From positions 38,803 to 102,802 of the forward strand of contig JAEUNM010000108.1 in NCBI GenBank assembly GCA_016791105.1: 64,000 nt of DNA, given 5' to 3'. Position numbers and translations under genes: made by a program. Of the stretch, positions 18,038-26,789 are shown piece by piece. The notes under the pieces were generated by a model that ran no database searches, was not told the DNA's origin, and saw only the letters and a list, made by a program, of their open reading frames with translations. Within the stretch, counting starts at the first letter, position 1. The number at the start of each line of letters is the position of its first letter. Origin of the DNA: Rhodocyclaceae bacterium. Its GTDB lineage: Bacteria > Pseudomonadota > Gammaproteobacteria > Burkholderiales > Rhodocyclaceae.

Positions 18038-21000
18038 CAGTGCCGCCCCGCGCGCGTGCCACGCCGGCGCGCTTCCGGCGCGCCGGCCTGCATCTGCACC
18101 GCAACCACGAACGGTGCCGCAGCCGCCGGCGCCAGCACGCCGCAGGCGATGCGCGCCTCGCCGGCTTCCAGTTCGACCCAGGCGCCGTCATTGGCGTCGA
18201 GGTCGCAGACGCCGATCTGCAGCGGGGTGGTGACCGGAGCGCCGGCTTTGTGCAGGCATTCGAGCGCACACCAGGCGAACGTGGCGGCCACGTCGGGTGC
18301 CAGCGCCGCGGCGCCGGCCAGGCTTTGCGCGAGCGGCCAGCCGCGCGCGCCGAGCAGGTCGCGCCAGGTATCCGGGCTGCGCGCGCAAATGGTTTCGATG
18401 TCGCAGGCCGTACCGCCGGTGGCAAAGGTGAGCTGTCCGGCGTAGGCACAGGAAAACGGCGCTCCGCCGGCCGGCTCGGGTTTGCCGTCGGAACGGCGTA
18501 GCGGCCCGCTGCCGGGGCCGCACACCAGCGCATAGGCCTGGGCGCGGCCGGCTTCGCGCTCGGCGGCCACCAGCGCCGCCGGAATGCTAGCCCCGCGCGG
18601 CAACCTGGTGAGGCGGGCGAGGCGGCGCTCGATCAGCGTACCCAGCCACGGCGCCGGCAGCTTGTGCACCGGGTAGGGCGCCAGCGCGCGCAGTTTGAGC
18701 CCGCGCCAGCGTTCGCGCAGGCGGCCGTCGGCGGCGATGATGTCGACGTCATAGACGAAGCTCAGTCCGTCGGCCCAGGTTTCGCGCGCGCGGCTGGTCC
18801 ACGGGCCGGGCGCCTCCAGCGCGCCGGCTTGCCACGATTCCAGGCTTTGCGGCAGCAGGCGCAGGTTGGGCACGCAGGCCTGGATGGCATGCAGCGCCGC
18901 GTCGCGCGAGCCGGCGTCGCCTAGCAGCAGGCGCTGCGGCAGGTAGCGCGCGAACCAGGGGCTGTCGTCCGGCGCCGCCAGGCACGCCGTGCAGCGGGTG
19001 GCCGCAAGTTCCAGATAACCCTGCAGCCGGCGAAAGCGGCCGGACTGGAACAGCAGACCGCCGTACAAAGCATCCACTCCGTCCTGCAGCGGCCGTGCCG
19101 CGCTGGGCCGGCGGCGCTCCTCGCGGCGCGGGCCGAAGCGGCAAGTAAGGCGGAAATGCGTCACCTGGAAGGCGCTGCCGGCGGCGCGCAATACCACGTC
19201 CACCGTGTCGGCGCTGCGCGCCAGCGCGGCGATGCGCAGCACTTCGGGGCGGCCGGGCGCCACCACGATGGGGCGCTCGAAGTGGACCGCATCGAAGCCG
19301 CACAAATCCTCCCGCCCCAGCACCGCACAGGCCGCCTGTGCCGCTGCTTCCATGCCCAGCACGGCGGGTAGCACGCAGTCGCCATCCAGTTGATGGTCTT
19401 GCAGCCAGGGATCGGAGTCGGGCGCAAGTTCGGCTTCGGCGACCAATTCCACGCCGGGGTAATACACGCGGATGCGCTCCAGGAAGCGTAGAAAGGGCAG
19501 TTCGCGCTCGGGCAGGCGCAAGGTGGGCGCGTCGCCCCAGCGGCCGGCCACCACCACCGCCACTGCAGCCGGCGGCGCCTGCACCAGCGCCATGAAGTGC
19601 GCGACGCCGGCGTCGATAGGGATGGGCGTGACACCTTCGCGCAGCAGGGCTTCGACGCGGCCCAAACGTTCGCCCATGCCGGTGCCGGCCCACACCGACC
19701 ATTCCAGCGCTAGACAGACACACTCCGGATGCGCGGCCTGATAGCGCTCGGTGGCGCGCGTGAGCCACTCGTTGACCAGGGCGTAATCGCACTGTCCGCG
19801 CAAACCGGCACGGCCGATGATGGACGAGAACGCCACCAGCAGGCGCAGTTCGCAAGGCGTGAGCGCGTCGAGCAAATGCTGCAGGCCGTCCAGCTTGCCA
19901 GCGCGCGCGGCGGCCAGACTGGCCGGGCTGCTGTCGGCGAGCAGGGCAGGGCGGTTGGTGCCGGCGGCGTGCAGCAGGCCGGCCACCGGCCCCAATTCGG
20001 CTCGTATGCGCGCCACGGCCGCGGCGCAGGCGGCGCGGTCAGCCACATCGGCCTGGAAATAGTGCGCGCTGGCGCCCTGGCGTTCGAAGCGGCGCAGGTT
20101 GGCCGCCAGTTCTTCATCCCGCGCCGGGTCGGAGCGTCCGATCAGCGCCAGTTTGCAGCCGTGGGCACGCGCCAGGGCGGCGGCGCATTCGACTGCGATG
20201 CCCTTGCCACCGCCGCTCACGATGACGACCTCGCCCGCCGCGATAGGCGCCGCGCGGCCTGCTGCCGGCGCGAGCGGCAGCAGCCGCGCCACCCAGCGGC
20301 GTCCCTGGGCATCATGGCGCGCTTCGACATAGCCGTGTAGCTGCGCGACTTCCTGCGCCAGACGCGGCGCCAGATCGGCGTCGAAAGGCAATTCCACGGC
20401 GCAGCAAGGCATGCCGGTTTCGAGATGTACGCTGCGCGCGATGCTGGATGCGCCGCCCTGCTGCTGGGCCAGCACGAAAGTCGATGCGCTGCCTTCCGCC
20501 AGCGCCGCGTGCGCGGCGGCGTACAGCGTGGCGGGCGGCGTGTGTTCGGCCGCCGCGGGCAGGCACAGCAAAACGCCGCCGCTGCCGCTGCCGGCCAGTT
20601 CGGCGGCCAGCTGCGCCGCGGCGGCGCCCTCCACGCCAAATACCTGCCAGTGCGCGGGCGCGGACTGCCGGCGCGCCGGTGCGGCGCCCAGGGGGGCTTC
20701 CACCCACTCCGGCACGAAGGCGCGGACCCAGGCATCGACGCCGGCCAGGTGCAATTCCGCGGCCGGCGCGGTGGCACCGGTTGCGGCCAGATCGGCCAGC
20801 GCAGCCGCCAGTTCGCCCACGCTGGCGTCGGCAAATTGGGTACTTGAGAGCGGCGCGGCCAGGCCCATCTGACGCGCGGCTTGCGCGGCAAGCTGGCCCA
20901 CTGCGATGGAATTCAGGTGCAAATCCTTGAGCAGGCGCGCTGCCGGCGCGATCGCCGCTAGCGGCAGTTCGGCCTTGGCGGCCACCAGGGCGCGTACCAG

Positions 21001-23847
21001 TTCCAATGCATCGGCCGGCGCGGCGGAGCCCTCCGCGGCGAGCGGCGCCGGGGCCGGCTCGGACTGTGCCACTTCGGCTGCCGGTGCAGTTTGCGGTACA
21101 GCTTCCGCGGTGTGCAAGGGGCTGCCGGCTGGTGGCGCTTTTTCGCAGGGATTTTCGAAAAACCGCGGCGGGCGCGCCATGTCGTAGGGGCGGCAGAAGC
21201 GTTGTTCCCACAGCGGGCGCAAATCCAGTGCCGCGCCCAGCGACCAGGCCGCGCCCACGGCAGCGAGCAGGCCGGCGAGCGATTCGCCGCCGGCATCCAG
21301 GCTTTCCACCACACAGCCGGTTTGGGCGCGCGCAAGACCGCGCAATATCCAACCCGGCCCGGCCTCGATCAATAAATCCGCTGCCGCGGCTGCGTGTTCC
21401 AGCGCTTGCGTGAAGCGCACCGGGTCGGTGAGCTGCCGGCTCAACAGTGTGGGCAGGTCGGTTTGCGCATCCAGTTCGGCGCCGCTCACGCTGGACAGAA
21501 CCCGGCGTGCCAGTGGCGCCAGGGGCGTTGCCGCCAGCGCGGCTTCGAAAGCCGGTCGCGCGGGTGCCATGAGCGGGCTGTGGAAGGCGTGCGATACCGG
21601 CAGTAGGGTCGCTTCCACGCCGCGGCTCGTGGCCAACGCGACCACGCCGCGCACCACGTCCAGCGCGCCGGATATGACGCTGCGGGACGGCGCGTTATAC
21701 GCCGCGACGACCGCGCCGCCGCCCAGCGCTTCGATCCAGCGCAAGGCCTCGAGCTCGCCGGCATGCAGACTGGCCATGCCCCCGGTGGGCCCCGGCACGC
21801 TCGCCATGGCGCGACCGCGCGCTTCCACCAGACGCAGCAAATGCTCCGCTGGCAGTGCGCCGGCCCAACTCAAAGCGGCCAGTTCGCCCAGGCTGTGGCC
21901 CAGCGCGAACTGCGCTTCGATGCCGAAACTTTGCAGCACGGCAAGCGCGGCCAATTCCGCCTGCACGATGGCGGGCTGGGCTAGGTCGGTGGCGATGGGG
22001 CCAGAAGCCGGCAGCGCCAGGGGGTGTGCCGCATACAGCGCGCGCACGCCATCGAAGCGCCTGGCCATGAGGCCGCCACCGGTGCGCACCGGCGCGGCCT
22101 GGCCCGGAAACAGCAGGCCGATGCGCGGCCGTGTGTCGCGCCGGGCCAGCCACATGTAGTCGGCGTGGCGGCTGCGGCCGGCGTCGCCGGCTTCGAGCCA
22201 GCTCAACATTTCGCCCGCCCGCTGCGCCAGTTCGGCCGGGCGCGCGGCGAGCAGCGCGGCGCGCCAGTCGCCGGCACCCGGCGCGCGCGCGCAGGCCACC
22301 GCCAGATCGGTCAATTCGGCTTGCGACAGGAGCGGCGCGCGCGCCGCTACGCGCGCGATGGTGGCGCCCAGCGCGGCGGCGTCCGGCGCGGCAAACAGAA
22401 ATAACTCGCAATCCTGCCAACCGGCGGCGAGCTGCGCTTCGCGTGTCGTCAGGGCGCCGCGCCGTGGCGCTTCGCTTTCCAGCGCGATATGCACGTTGAT
22501 GCCGCCAAAACCGAAAGAACTGACGCCGGCACGCAGCGCGCTGTCTGCCGGCCAGGCTTCGGGATGGTCCAGCGCGCGAAAGGGCGCATCCGCCCCCGCC
22601 AGTTCCGGGCGCGGGTGTTCCAGCCCGCTATTGGGCGGCAAAACCTGGTGGTGCAGGGCCAGACTGGCCTTGATCAGCCCGGCCACGCCGGCCGCGGCTT
22701 TGGCGTGGCCGATATTGGCTTTTATCGAGCCCACCACGGCGCGCCGCGCGGCGCCGGCTTCGCGCCGCACCTGGGCCAGCGCCGCGAGTTCGATTTCGTC
22801 GCCGACCGGAGTGCCGGTGCCGTGGCCTTCGAAATAGCCCACGCTGGCGGCGGAAAATCCGGCGCGCCGGTAGGCGCGCGTGATCGCCAGATGCTGGCCG
22901 GCCTGTTCCGGGCGCGTGATGCCACCGCCGCCGTCGGACGCCATGCCCCAGCCGCGTATCAGCGCGTACGCGCGCGCGCCGCAGGCCAGCGCGTCGTCCG
23001 CCCGCATGAGCGCTACGAAGCCGCAGCCCTCGCCGGGTAAAAAGCCGGTTGGCGACTGGTCGTACACGCGCATGTCGCCGCGCGCGAGCGCGCCCAGGCG
23101 CGAAAAGCCGACCAATTCGAATGGATCGAGCGAAAGATCGACGCCGCCCGCCAGCGCGAAATCCAGGTCGCCCGCGCCGAGTGCCGCACAGGCCTGGCTT
23201 ACCGCCAGCAGCGAGGAACTGCAGGCGCCATCCACGGCGAAGCCGCCGCCGTGAAAATCGAAGTGGTTGCAAATGCGTCCGGCGATGGTATTGGATAGCC
23301 CGCCGGCCAGGCTTTCTTCACCGACCGGGGGAAACGGCTGCTTGTACAAAGTGCCCATTTCAGCCAGCAGCGCGGCCTGTGCCTGCGGCGACAAGTTCTG
23401 CCGCGCCAGTACCGCGGCGGCCACCCGCTCCACATAGGGCCAGCGCAGGCGCATCGACGCCGCGCGCGAGGCGTCGCCGGTCAAACTATTGCCGACCAGC
23501 ACGCCGCATGCTTCGCGCGGCAGGCCCAGGCCCGCGGCAAAGCCGGCGTCGGCAAGCGCGCGCCCGGCCACGTCCAGCGCCAGCCAATGCACGGGATCGA
23601 CGGCGCGCCAGGTGTCGCCGGCCACCTTGTAGCGCTCGCGGTCGAATTCATAGCCTTCGATGACCGCCGCCTGGCCGCAATAAATGCCGTCGTCGCCGGC
23701 CGCCGGGCCGTAATCCTCCAGGCGCAGCCGCTCGGCCGGCACGCGGCGGAAGGCGCGCCGCCGCGCCAGCACGTTTTCCCATAGTTCGCGCGGCGAACGG
23801 GCGTCCGGAAAGACGCAGGCCATGCCGACGATGGCGATCGCGCTCAT
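18037..23847 (-). CDS. pksE: Enediyne-type iterative polyketide synthase PksE (KS-AT-ACP-KR-DH-PPTase)
   Basis: Single-module iterative type I PKS of 1936 residues, the length of SgcE/CalE8-type synthases. In order: KS with nucleophile in DGACSSSLLAV (~Cys209), EGHGTGTPVGDEIE (~His340) and KANIGHAKAAAG (~His380); AT with GHSLGEL (~Ser651) and SHAFHSP, which indicates malonyl-CoA; ACP with DLHLNSIAVGQ (~Ser980), the enediyne-specific form; KR with SGGGKGIAVE (~1212) and active Tyr in GQCDYALVNE (~1352); DH with LQDHQLDGDCVLPAVLGME (~His1484); and a C-terminal phosphopantetheinyl transferase with GGTACDIE (~1811) and WCALECLHKAG (~1862) that should self-activate the ACP. No ER, no terminal TE. 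The start overlaps the UnbU stop by four bases; an upstream in-frame extension lies inside unbU and is rejected. Confidence 0.95.
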   Translation of the reverse strand: MSAIAIVGMACVFPDARSPRELWENVLARRRAFRRVPAERLRLEDYGPAAGDDGIYCGQAAVIEGYEFDRERYKVAGDTWRAVDPVHWLALDVAGRALADAGFAAGLGLPREACGVLVGNSLTGDASRAASMRLRWPYVERVAAAVLARQNLSPQAQAALLAEMGTLYKQPFPPVGEESLAGGLSNTIAGRICNHFDFHGGGFAVDGACSSSLLAVSQACAALGAGDLDFALAGGVDLSLDPFELVGFSRLGALARGDMRVYDQSPTGFLPGEGCGFVALMRADDALACGARAYALIRGWGMASDGGGGITRPEQAGQHLAITRAYRRAGFSAASVGYFEGHGTGTPVGDEIELAALAQVRREAGAARRAVVGSIKANIGHAKAAAGVAGLIKASLALHHQVLPPNSGLEHPRPELAGADAPFRALDHPEAWPADSALRAGVSSFGFGGINVHIALESEAPRRGALTTREAQLAAGWQDCELFLFAAPDAAALGATIARVAARAPLLSQAELTDLAVACARAPGAGDWRAALLAARPAELAQRAGEMLSWLEAGDAGRSRHADYMWLARRDTRPRIGLLFPGQAAPVRTGGGLMARRFDGVRALYAAHPLALPASGPIATDLAQPAIVQAELAALAVLQSFGIEAQFALGHSLGELAALSWAGALPAEHLLRLVEARGRAMASVPGPTGGMASLHAGELEALRWIEALGGGAVVAAYNAPSRSVISGALDVVRGVVALATSRGVEATLLPVSHAFHSPLMAPARPAFEAALAATPLAPLARRVLSSVSGAELDAQTDLPTLLSRQLTDPVRFTQALEHAAAAADLLIEAGPGWILRGLARAQTGCVVESLDAGGESLAGLLAAVGAAWSLGAALDLRPLWEQRFCRPYDMARPPRFFENPCEKAPPAGSPLHTAEAVPQTAPAAEVAQSEPAPAPLAAEGSAAPADALELVRALVAAKAELPLAAIAPAARLLKDLHLNSIAVGQLAAQAARQMGLAAPLSSTQFADASVGELAAALADLAATGATAPAAELHLAGVDAWVRAFVPEWVEAPLGAAPARRQSAPAHWQVFGVEGAAAAQLAAELAGSGSGGVLLCLPAAAEHTPPATLYAAAHAALAEGSASTFVLAQQQGGASSIARSVHLETGMPCCAVELPFDADLAPRLAQEVAQLHGYVEARHDAQGRRWVARLLPLAPAAGRAAPIAAGEVVIVSGGGKGIAVECAAALARAHGCKLALIGRSDPARDEELAANLRRFERQGASAHYFQADVADRAACAAAVARIRAELGPVAGLLHAAGTNRPALLADSSPASLAAARAGKLDGLQHLLDALTPCELRLLVAFSSIIGRAGLRGQCDYALVNEWLTRATERYQAAHPECVCLALEWSVWAGTGMGERLGRVEALLREGVTPIPIDAGVAHFMALVQAPPAAVAVVVAGRWGDAPTLRLPERELPFLRFLERIRVYYPGVELVAEAELAPDSDPWLQDHQLDGDCVLPAVLGMEAAAQAACAVLGREDLCGFDAVHFERPIVVAPGRPEVLRIAALARSADTVDVVLRAAGSAFQVTHFRLTCRFGPRREERRRPSAARPLQDGVDALYGGLLFQSGRFRRLQGYLELAATRCTACLAAPDDSPWFARYLPQRLLLGDAGSRDAALHAIQACVPNLRLLPQSLESWQAGALEAPGPWTSRARETWADGLSFVYDVDIIAADGRLRERWRGLKLRALAPYPVHKLPAPWLGTLIERRLARLTRLPRGASIPAALVAAEREAGRAQAYALVCGPGSGPLRRSDGKPEPAGGAPFSCAYAGQLTFATGGTACDIETICARSPDTWRDLLGARGWPLAQSLAGAAALAPDVAATFAWCALECLHKAGAPVTTPLQIGVCDLDANDGAWVELEAGEARIACGVLAPAAAAPFVVAVQMQAGAPEARRRGTRAGRH

Positions 23848-24755
23848 AGCGGTTCCTGCCGTTGCGCCAGCATGGCGGCTTTGGCCGGCACCGCCACCTG
23901 CACCTTGAGGCTGGCCAGATACATGAGCAGCCCGCGTGCGGCGCACACCAGGGTGAGCGCGTAGAACATGGCGAACACGATGTGCAGCATGACCAGCGCC
24001 CCATACACCAGGGCCACCGCGGCGCCGAACACCGCCTGCTGCAGCGGCCGCTGCGGCGTGGTGGCGGGGTCGGACACCATGTAGAAGGTGAATAACAGGA
24101 AGGCCACGCCCGTGAAAGGCGCCAGCGGCGCTTCGAAAGGGGTGCCGAACAGTGCCTGGCGCGCCAGCGCCTGGAGCGCGAAACCGCCCAGCCACCCTAG
24201 TATGAGCACGATGCGCCTGGTGAAGCGGATATTCAGGAAACTGCCCACGATCACGAACACCAGCGGCAACAGCCAGTCGGCGATGCCGTAAATGTTTTCG
24301 GTGAACTGATAAGGCGGGGCGATGCCCACCCAGGGAAATAACAATAGGGTGGTGGTAATGCCGGTATTGGAAGGATTCAGAACGTGCAGCGTGGCACGCC
24401 CGACCGGCACCCGCAGCAAGGATTTCGACCCCACCGCGACCGCCACGGCGAACGCCAGCACCCAAAACCGCTCGTTGGTGTAGAGCAGCATGGCGCAGGC
24501 CAGGCCGGTAATGTGGCCGGGCAGCATGAAGTCTATGAACTTGCGCCAGCCGCCGCGGTAGCGTGCCGGACGGTTCTGCAGTCGGGCCAGCAGCCACTCG
24601 GTGGCCAGTTCCAGCGTATAGGCCGTCGCCAGCGCCATCGCGACGTGGGCAGGCGCCTGTTCAAAACCCAGAAATCCGTGCCCGACCAGGGTGAGCACGC
24701 TGATGGCGGTACCGAAGCGGCGCAGTGCCGCCAGTCTGAGGTCCGGTTGTTCCAT
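23844..24755 (-). CDS. unbU: UnbU/E5 enediyne-associated membrane protein
   Basis: Polytopic membrane protein of 303 residues with roughly eight hydrophobic segments. It resembles RnfD/NqrB-type membrane proteins in LHVLNPSNTGITTTLLLFPW and PFTGVAFLLFTFYMVSDPAT, the regions that distinguish the UnbU (E5) family found in enediyne core cassettes. Its biochemical role is unknown; the RnfD resemblance hints at a flavin or electron-transfer link, which is speculative. The start lies 24 bases after the unbV stop, and the stop overlaps the PKS ATG. Confidence 0.88.
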   Translation of the reverse strand: MEQPDLRLAALRRFGTAISVLTLVGHGFLGFEQAPAHVAMALATAYTLELATEWLLARLQNRPARYRGGWRKFIDFMLPGHITGLACAMLLYTNERFWVLAFAVAVAVGSKSLLRVPVGRATLHVLNPSNTGITTTLLLFPWVGIAPPYQFTENIYGIADWLLPLVFVIVGSFLNIRFTRRIVLILGWLGGFALQALARQALFGTPFEAPLAPFTGVAFLLFTFYMVSDPATTPQRPLQQAVFGAAVALVYGALVMLHIVFAMFYALTLVCAARGLLMYLASLKVQVAVPAKAAMLAQRQEPL

Positions 24756-24779
24756 GGCTGCGCCTTTCCGGGTGAATGT

Positions 24780-26789
24780 TTATTTGCGGCCCGCCGCGGC
24801 CTGCACCGCATCCGGCGCGCGCGCATCGGCATAGAGGGGGCGCGCCACGCTGCCGCCCAGGTACACGCTGTGCCAGCCCGGCTTGAGCGTCAGGCTGGCA
24901 CGCTGGATTTGGCCGCTGCGGTCGCGCCAGGCCAGTTCCACCGCCAAGGGCGTGGTGGCGGGTAGCTTGCCCAGACCGAAATGCAAATCCTGGCTGCGCT
25001 TGCCGGAATGCCCGTTGCCGCCGTCCACCTGGCCCACCAGCACGCGGCCGTCCGGCAGGCGCAGTTTGGCCTGTGCACCTATGGCCGGGCTGGCCGGGCG
25101 GTTCCGCTGCGGGTGGCCGTCCACGGCGACGGTTTGCCCCGGCCCGTCGCCGGCTGCCGGCAGCAACAGGTGCAGGCCCAGAAAGCTGCCGCACTGCGGG
25201 CAATCGTTGTGGAAAAAGTAGGACGCCTCCCACTGATTGGCGACGATGTAATCGAGCGCGCCGTCGCCGTCCGTGTCGCCGGTCGCAATGCCGCGCCTTA
25301 CCTGCGGCGTGGCGAGGTCCAGTTCCGCGCTTATGTCGACGAATCGCCCCTGCGCGCCGCGCACGAAAAACGGATTGACGGCATTGCCGGACAGGTCGTC
25401 GCCCGGTTGTGCGCGCAGCCAGGCCTGTGGGTGTTGCAGCAGGCCGTCGTTGCCCATCGCCAGTTCGTGCAATTCCGGCCAGCGGTTGATGTCGCCGCGC
25501 ACGAATCCGGTTGCCTGCAGCGCTTCCGGAAAGCCGTCGTTGTCAAAATCCGCCAGCCGCGCTTCCCACGACCAATCGCTGCGCGAAAGGCCCAAAGGCT
25601 CGCTCTTGTCCTTATAGGGCGCCACGCCGCGCATCATGTCCGCCGTATCGCCGCTGCTCACGAACATGAAGTGACTTTCTTCCAGCGCGTATTCGGCGGC
25701 GATGTTGCTCACGTAAATATCCGCAATGCCGTCCCCGTTCAGATCGGCAAAATCCACCCCCATGCCCTTGTAGGAGTCGCGCCCCAGAACTTTCGATGCC
25801 GGCGTGAAAAAGTCTCGTTGGCCCTGCAGCAGCGCGAATTTGAGGTGGCCCGGCGTGGAGCGGTTATGCAGCAGACGGTCGGGTCCGAAATCGTGCCCCA
25901 GGTACAGTTCAGGCAGCAGGTCGCCGTCGAGGTCCTGCGCCCCGGCGGCGAGCGACCAGCCATGGGTGATGCGATCGTCCAGGCCGGGATCGGCTTCGAC
26001 AAATTTCACGCCCTGGGCACTTCTGGTCCACAGGAAGAAGTGCGTCTTGCCGCCGTTATAGGCGCGCGACATGGAGTCCTGCATATAGGTGTCGGCGCTG
26101 GCCTGGGTGTCCAGAATGCGCGCGCCATCCTGGAAATAATTGCCTATGACCAGATCGACGTGACCATCGCCGTCCAGATCGGCGCTGGTGGCGGCATTGG
26201 TGAACCAGCGCCCGCCGTCGGCCGCCGGCGCCTCCACCAGTTCCACCGGCCGGAAGTGCGGCGCGCGGCCATCCGCCTCGCCCAGGAACAGCACCGGCGT
26301 GCGTCCCCAGTAATACACCAGCAGGTCGGTGCGGCCGTCTTCGTTGAAATCGCCCGGCAGACAGCCCATCGGTGCCATCGTGGCGGCGTCGAGGGGCAGC
26401 GGCGCCGGATCGAGCGTGAGCGGCGCATAGCGGGCGGGGCTGCCCGGCACCGGCGCAACGCTCACCTTATCTGTGCGCGGATCGACCAGACAGTAATCAT
26501 TGGGCAAACCGTCGCCATCCACGTCGGCCAGCGCCACCGCCGCGCCGACCGAGGAAATCCATGCCGAAATACGCTGCAACTGCGGATGCACCTTGCGCAC
26601 CTTGTGCATGTCGGCGCGCGCCGGCTCCGCCAGCATGGTCTGGGTGAAATGAAAGCGCGCCGCCAGTCCTGCGCGTTCGTCCGGCGCCGCTTGCGGCAGC
26701 CGTGCCAGACCATACAGAGCGGCAATCACGCCCAGCGTAAGTACGCGCACGGCGTGGCGCTTGGCAAAACCGGCAAGCGAGGCAATCAT
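24780..26789 (-). CDS. unbV: UnbV/E4 enediyne-associated FG-GAP/ASPIC-UnbV protein
   Basis: Exported protein of 669 residues. The N-terminus (AVRVLTLGVIAALYGLARL) is a signal anchor or signal peptide. The body has at least seven Asp-rich FG-GAP/VCBS loops, for example DVDGDGLPND, DFNEDGRTDL, DLDGDGHVDL, DLNGDGIADI, DFDNDGFPEA and DTDGDGALDY, which bind calcium in beta-propeller repeats. The C-terminus is an ASPIC/UnbV domain (PAIGAQAKLRLPDGR ... GWHSVYLGG). UnbV members sit in nearly all enediyne core cassettes, function unknown. The ATG overlaps the E3 stop by four bases; a longer open frame upstream lies within E3 and was not used. A CPQC pair (HNDCPQCGSFLG) is present. Confidence 0.92.
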   Translation of the reverse strand: MIASLAGFAKRHAVRVLTLGVIAALYGLARLPQAAPDERAGLAARFHFTQTMLAEPARADMHKVRKVHPQLQRISAWISSVGAAVALADVDGDGLPNDYCLVDPRTDKVSVAPVPGSPARYAPLTLDPAPLPLDAATMAPMGCLPGDFNEDGRTDLLVYYWGRTPVLFLGEADGRAPHFRPVELVEAPAADGGRWFTNAATSADLDGDGHVDLVIGNYFQDGARILDTQASADTYMQDSMSRAYNGGKTHFFLWTRSAQGVKFVEADPGLDDRITHGWSLAAGAQDLDGDLLPELYLGHDFGPDRLLHNRSTPGHLKFALLQGQRDFFTPASKVLGRDSYKGMGVDFADLNGDGIADIYVSNIAAEYALEESHFMFVSSGDTADMMRGVAPYKDKSEPLGLSRSDWSWEARLADFDNDGFPEALQATGFVRGDINRWPELHELAMGNDGLLQHPQAWLRAQPGDDLSGNAVNPFFVRGAQGRFVDISAELDLATPQVRRGIATGDTDGDGALDYIVANQWEASYFFHNDCPQCGSFLGLHLLLPAAGDGPGQTVAVDGHPQRNRPASPAIGAQAKLRLPDGRVLVGQVDGGNGHSGKRSQDLHFGLGKLPATTPLAVELAWRDRSGQIQRASLTLKPGWHSVYLGGSVARPLYADARAPDAVQAAAGRK

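Noticed and set aside
23848..24597. In-frame N-terminal extension of the PKS by 250 residues
   Set aside because: It lies entirely inside unbU in another frame, has no similarity to PKS domains, and the canonical KS start (MSAIAIVGMACVFPD) occurs at the ATG overlapping the unbU stop.
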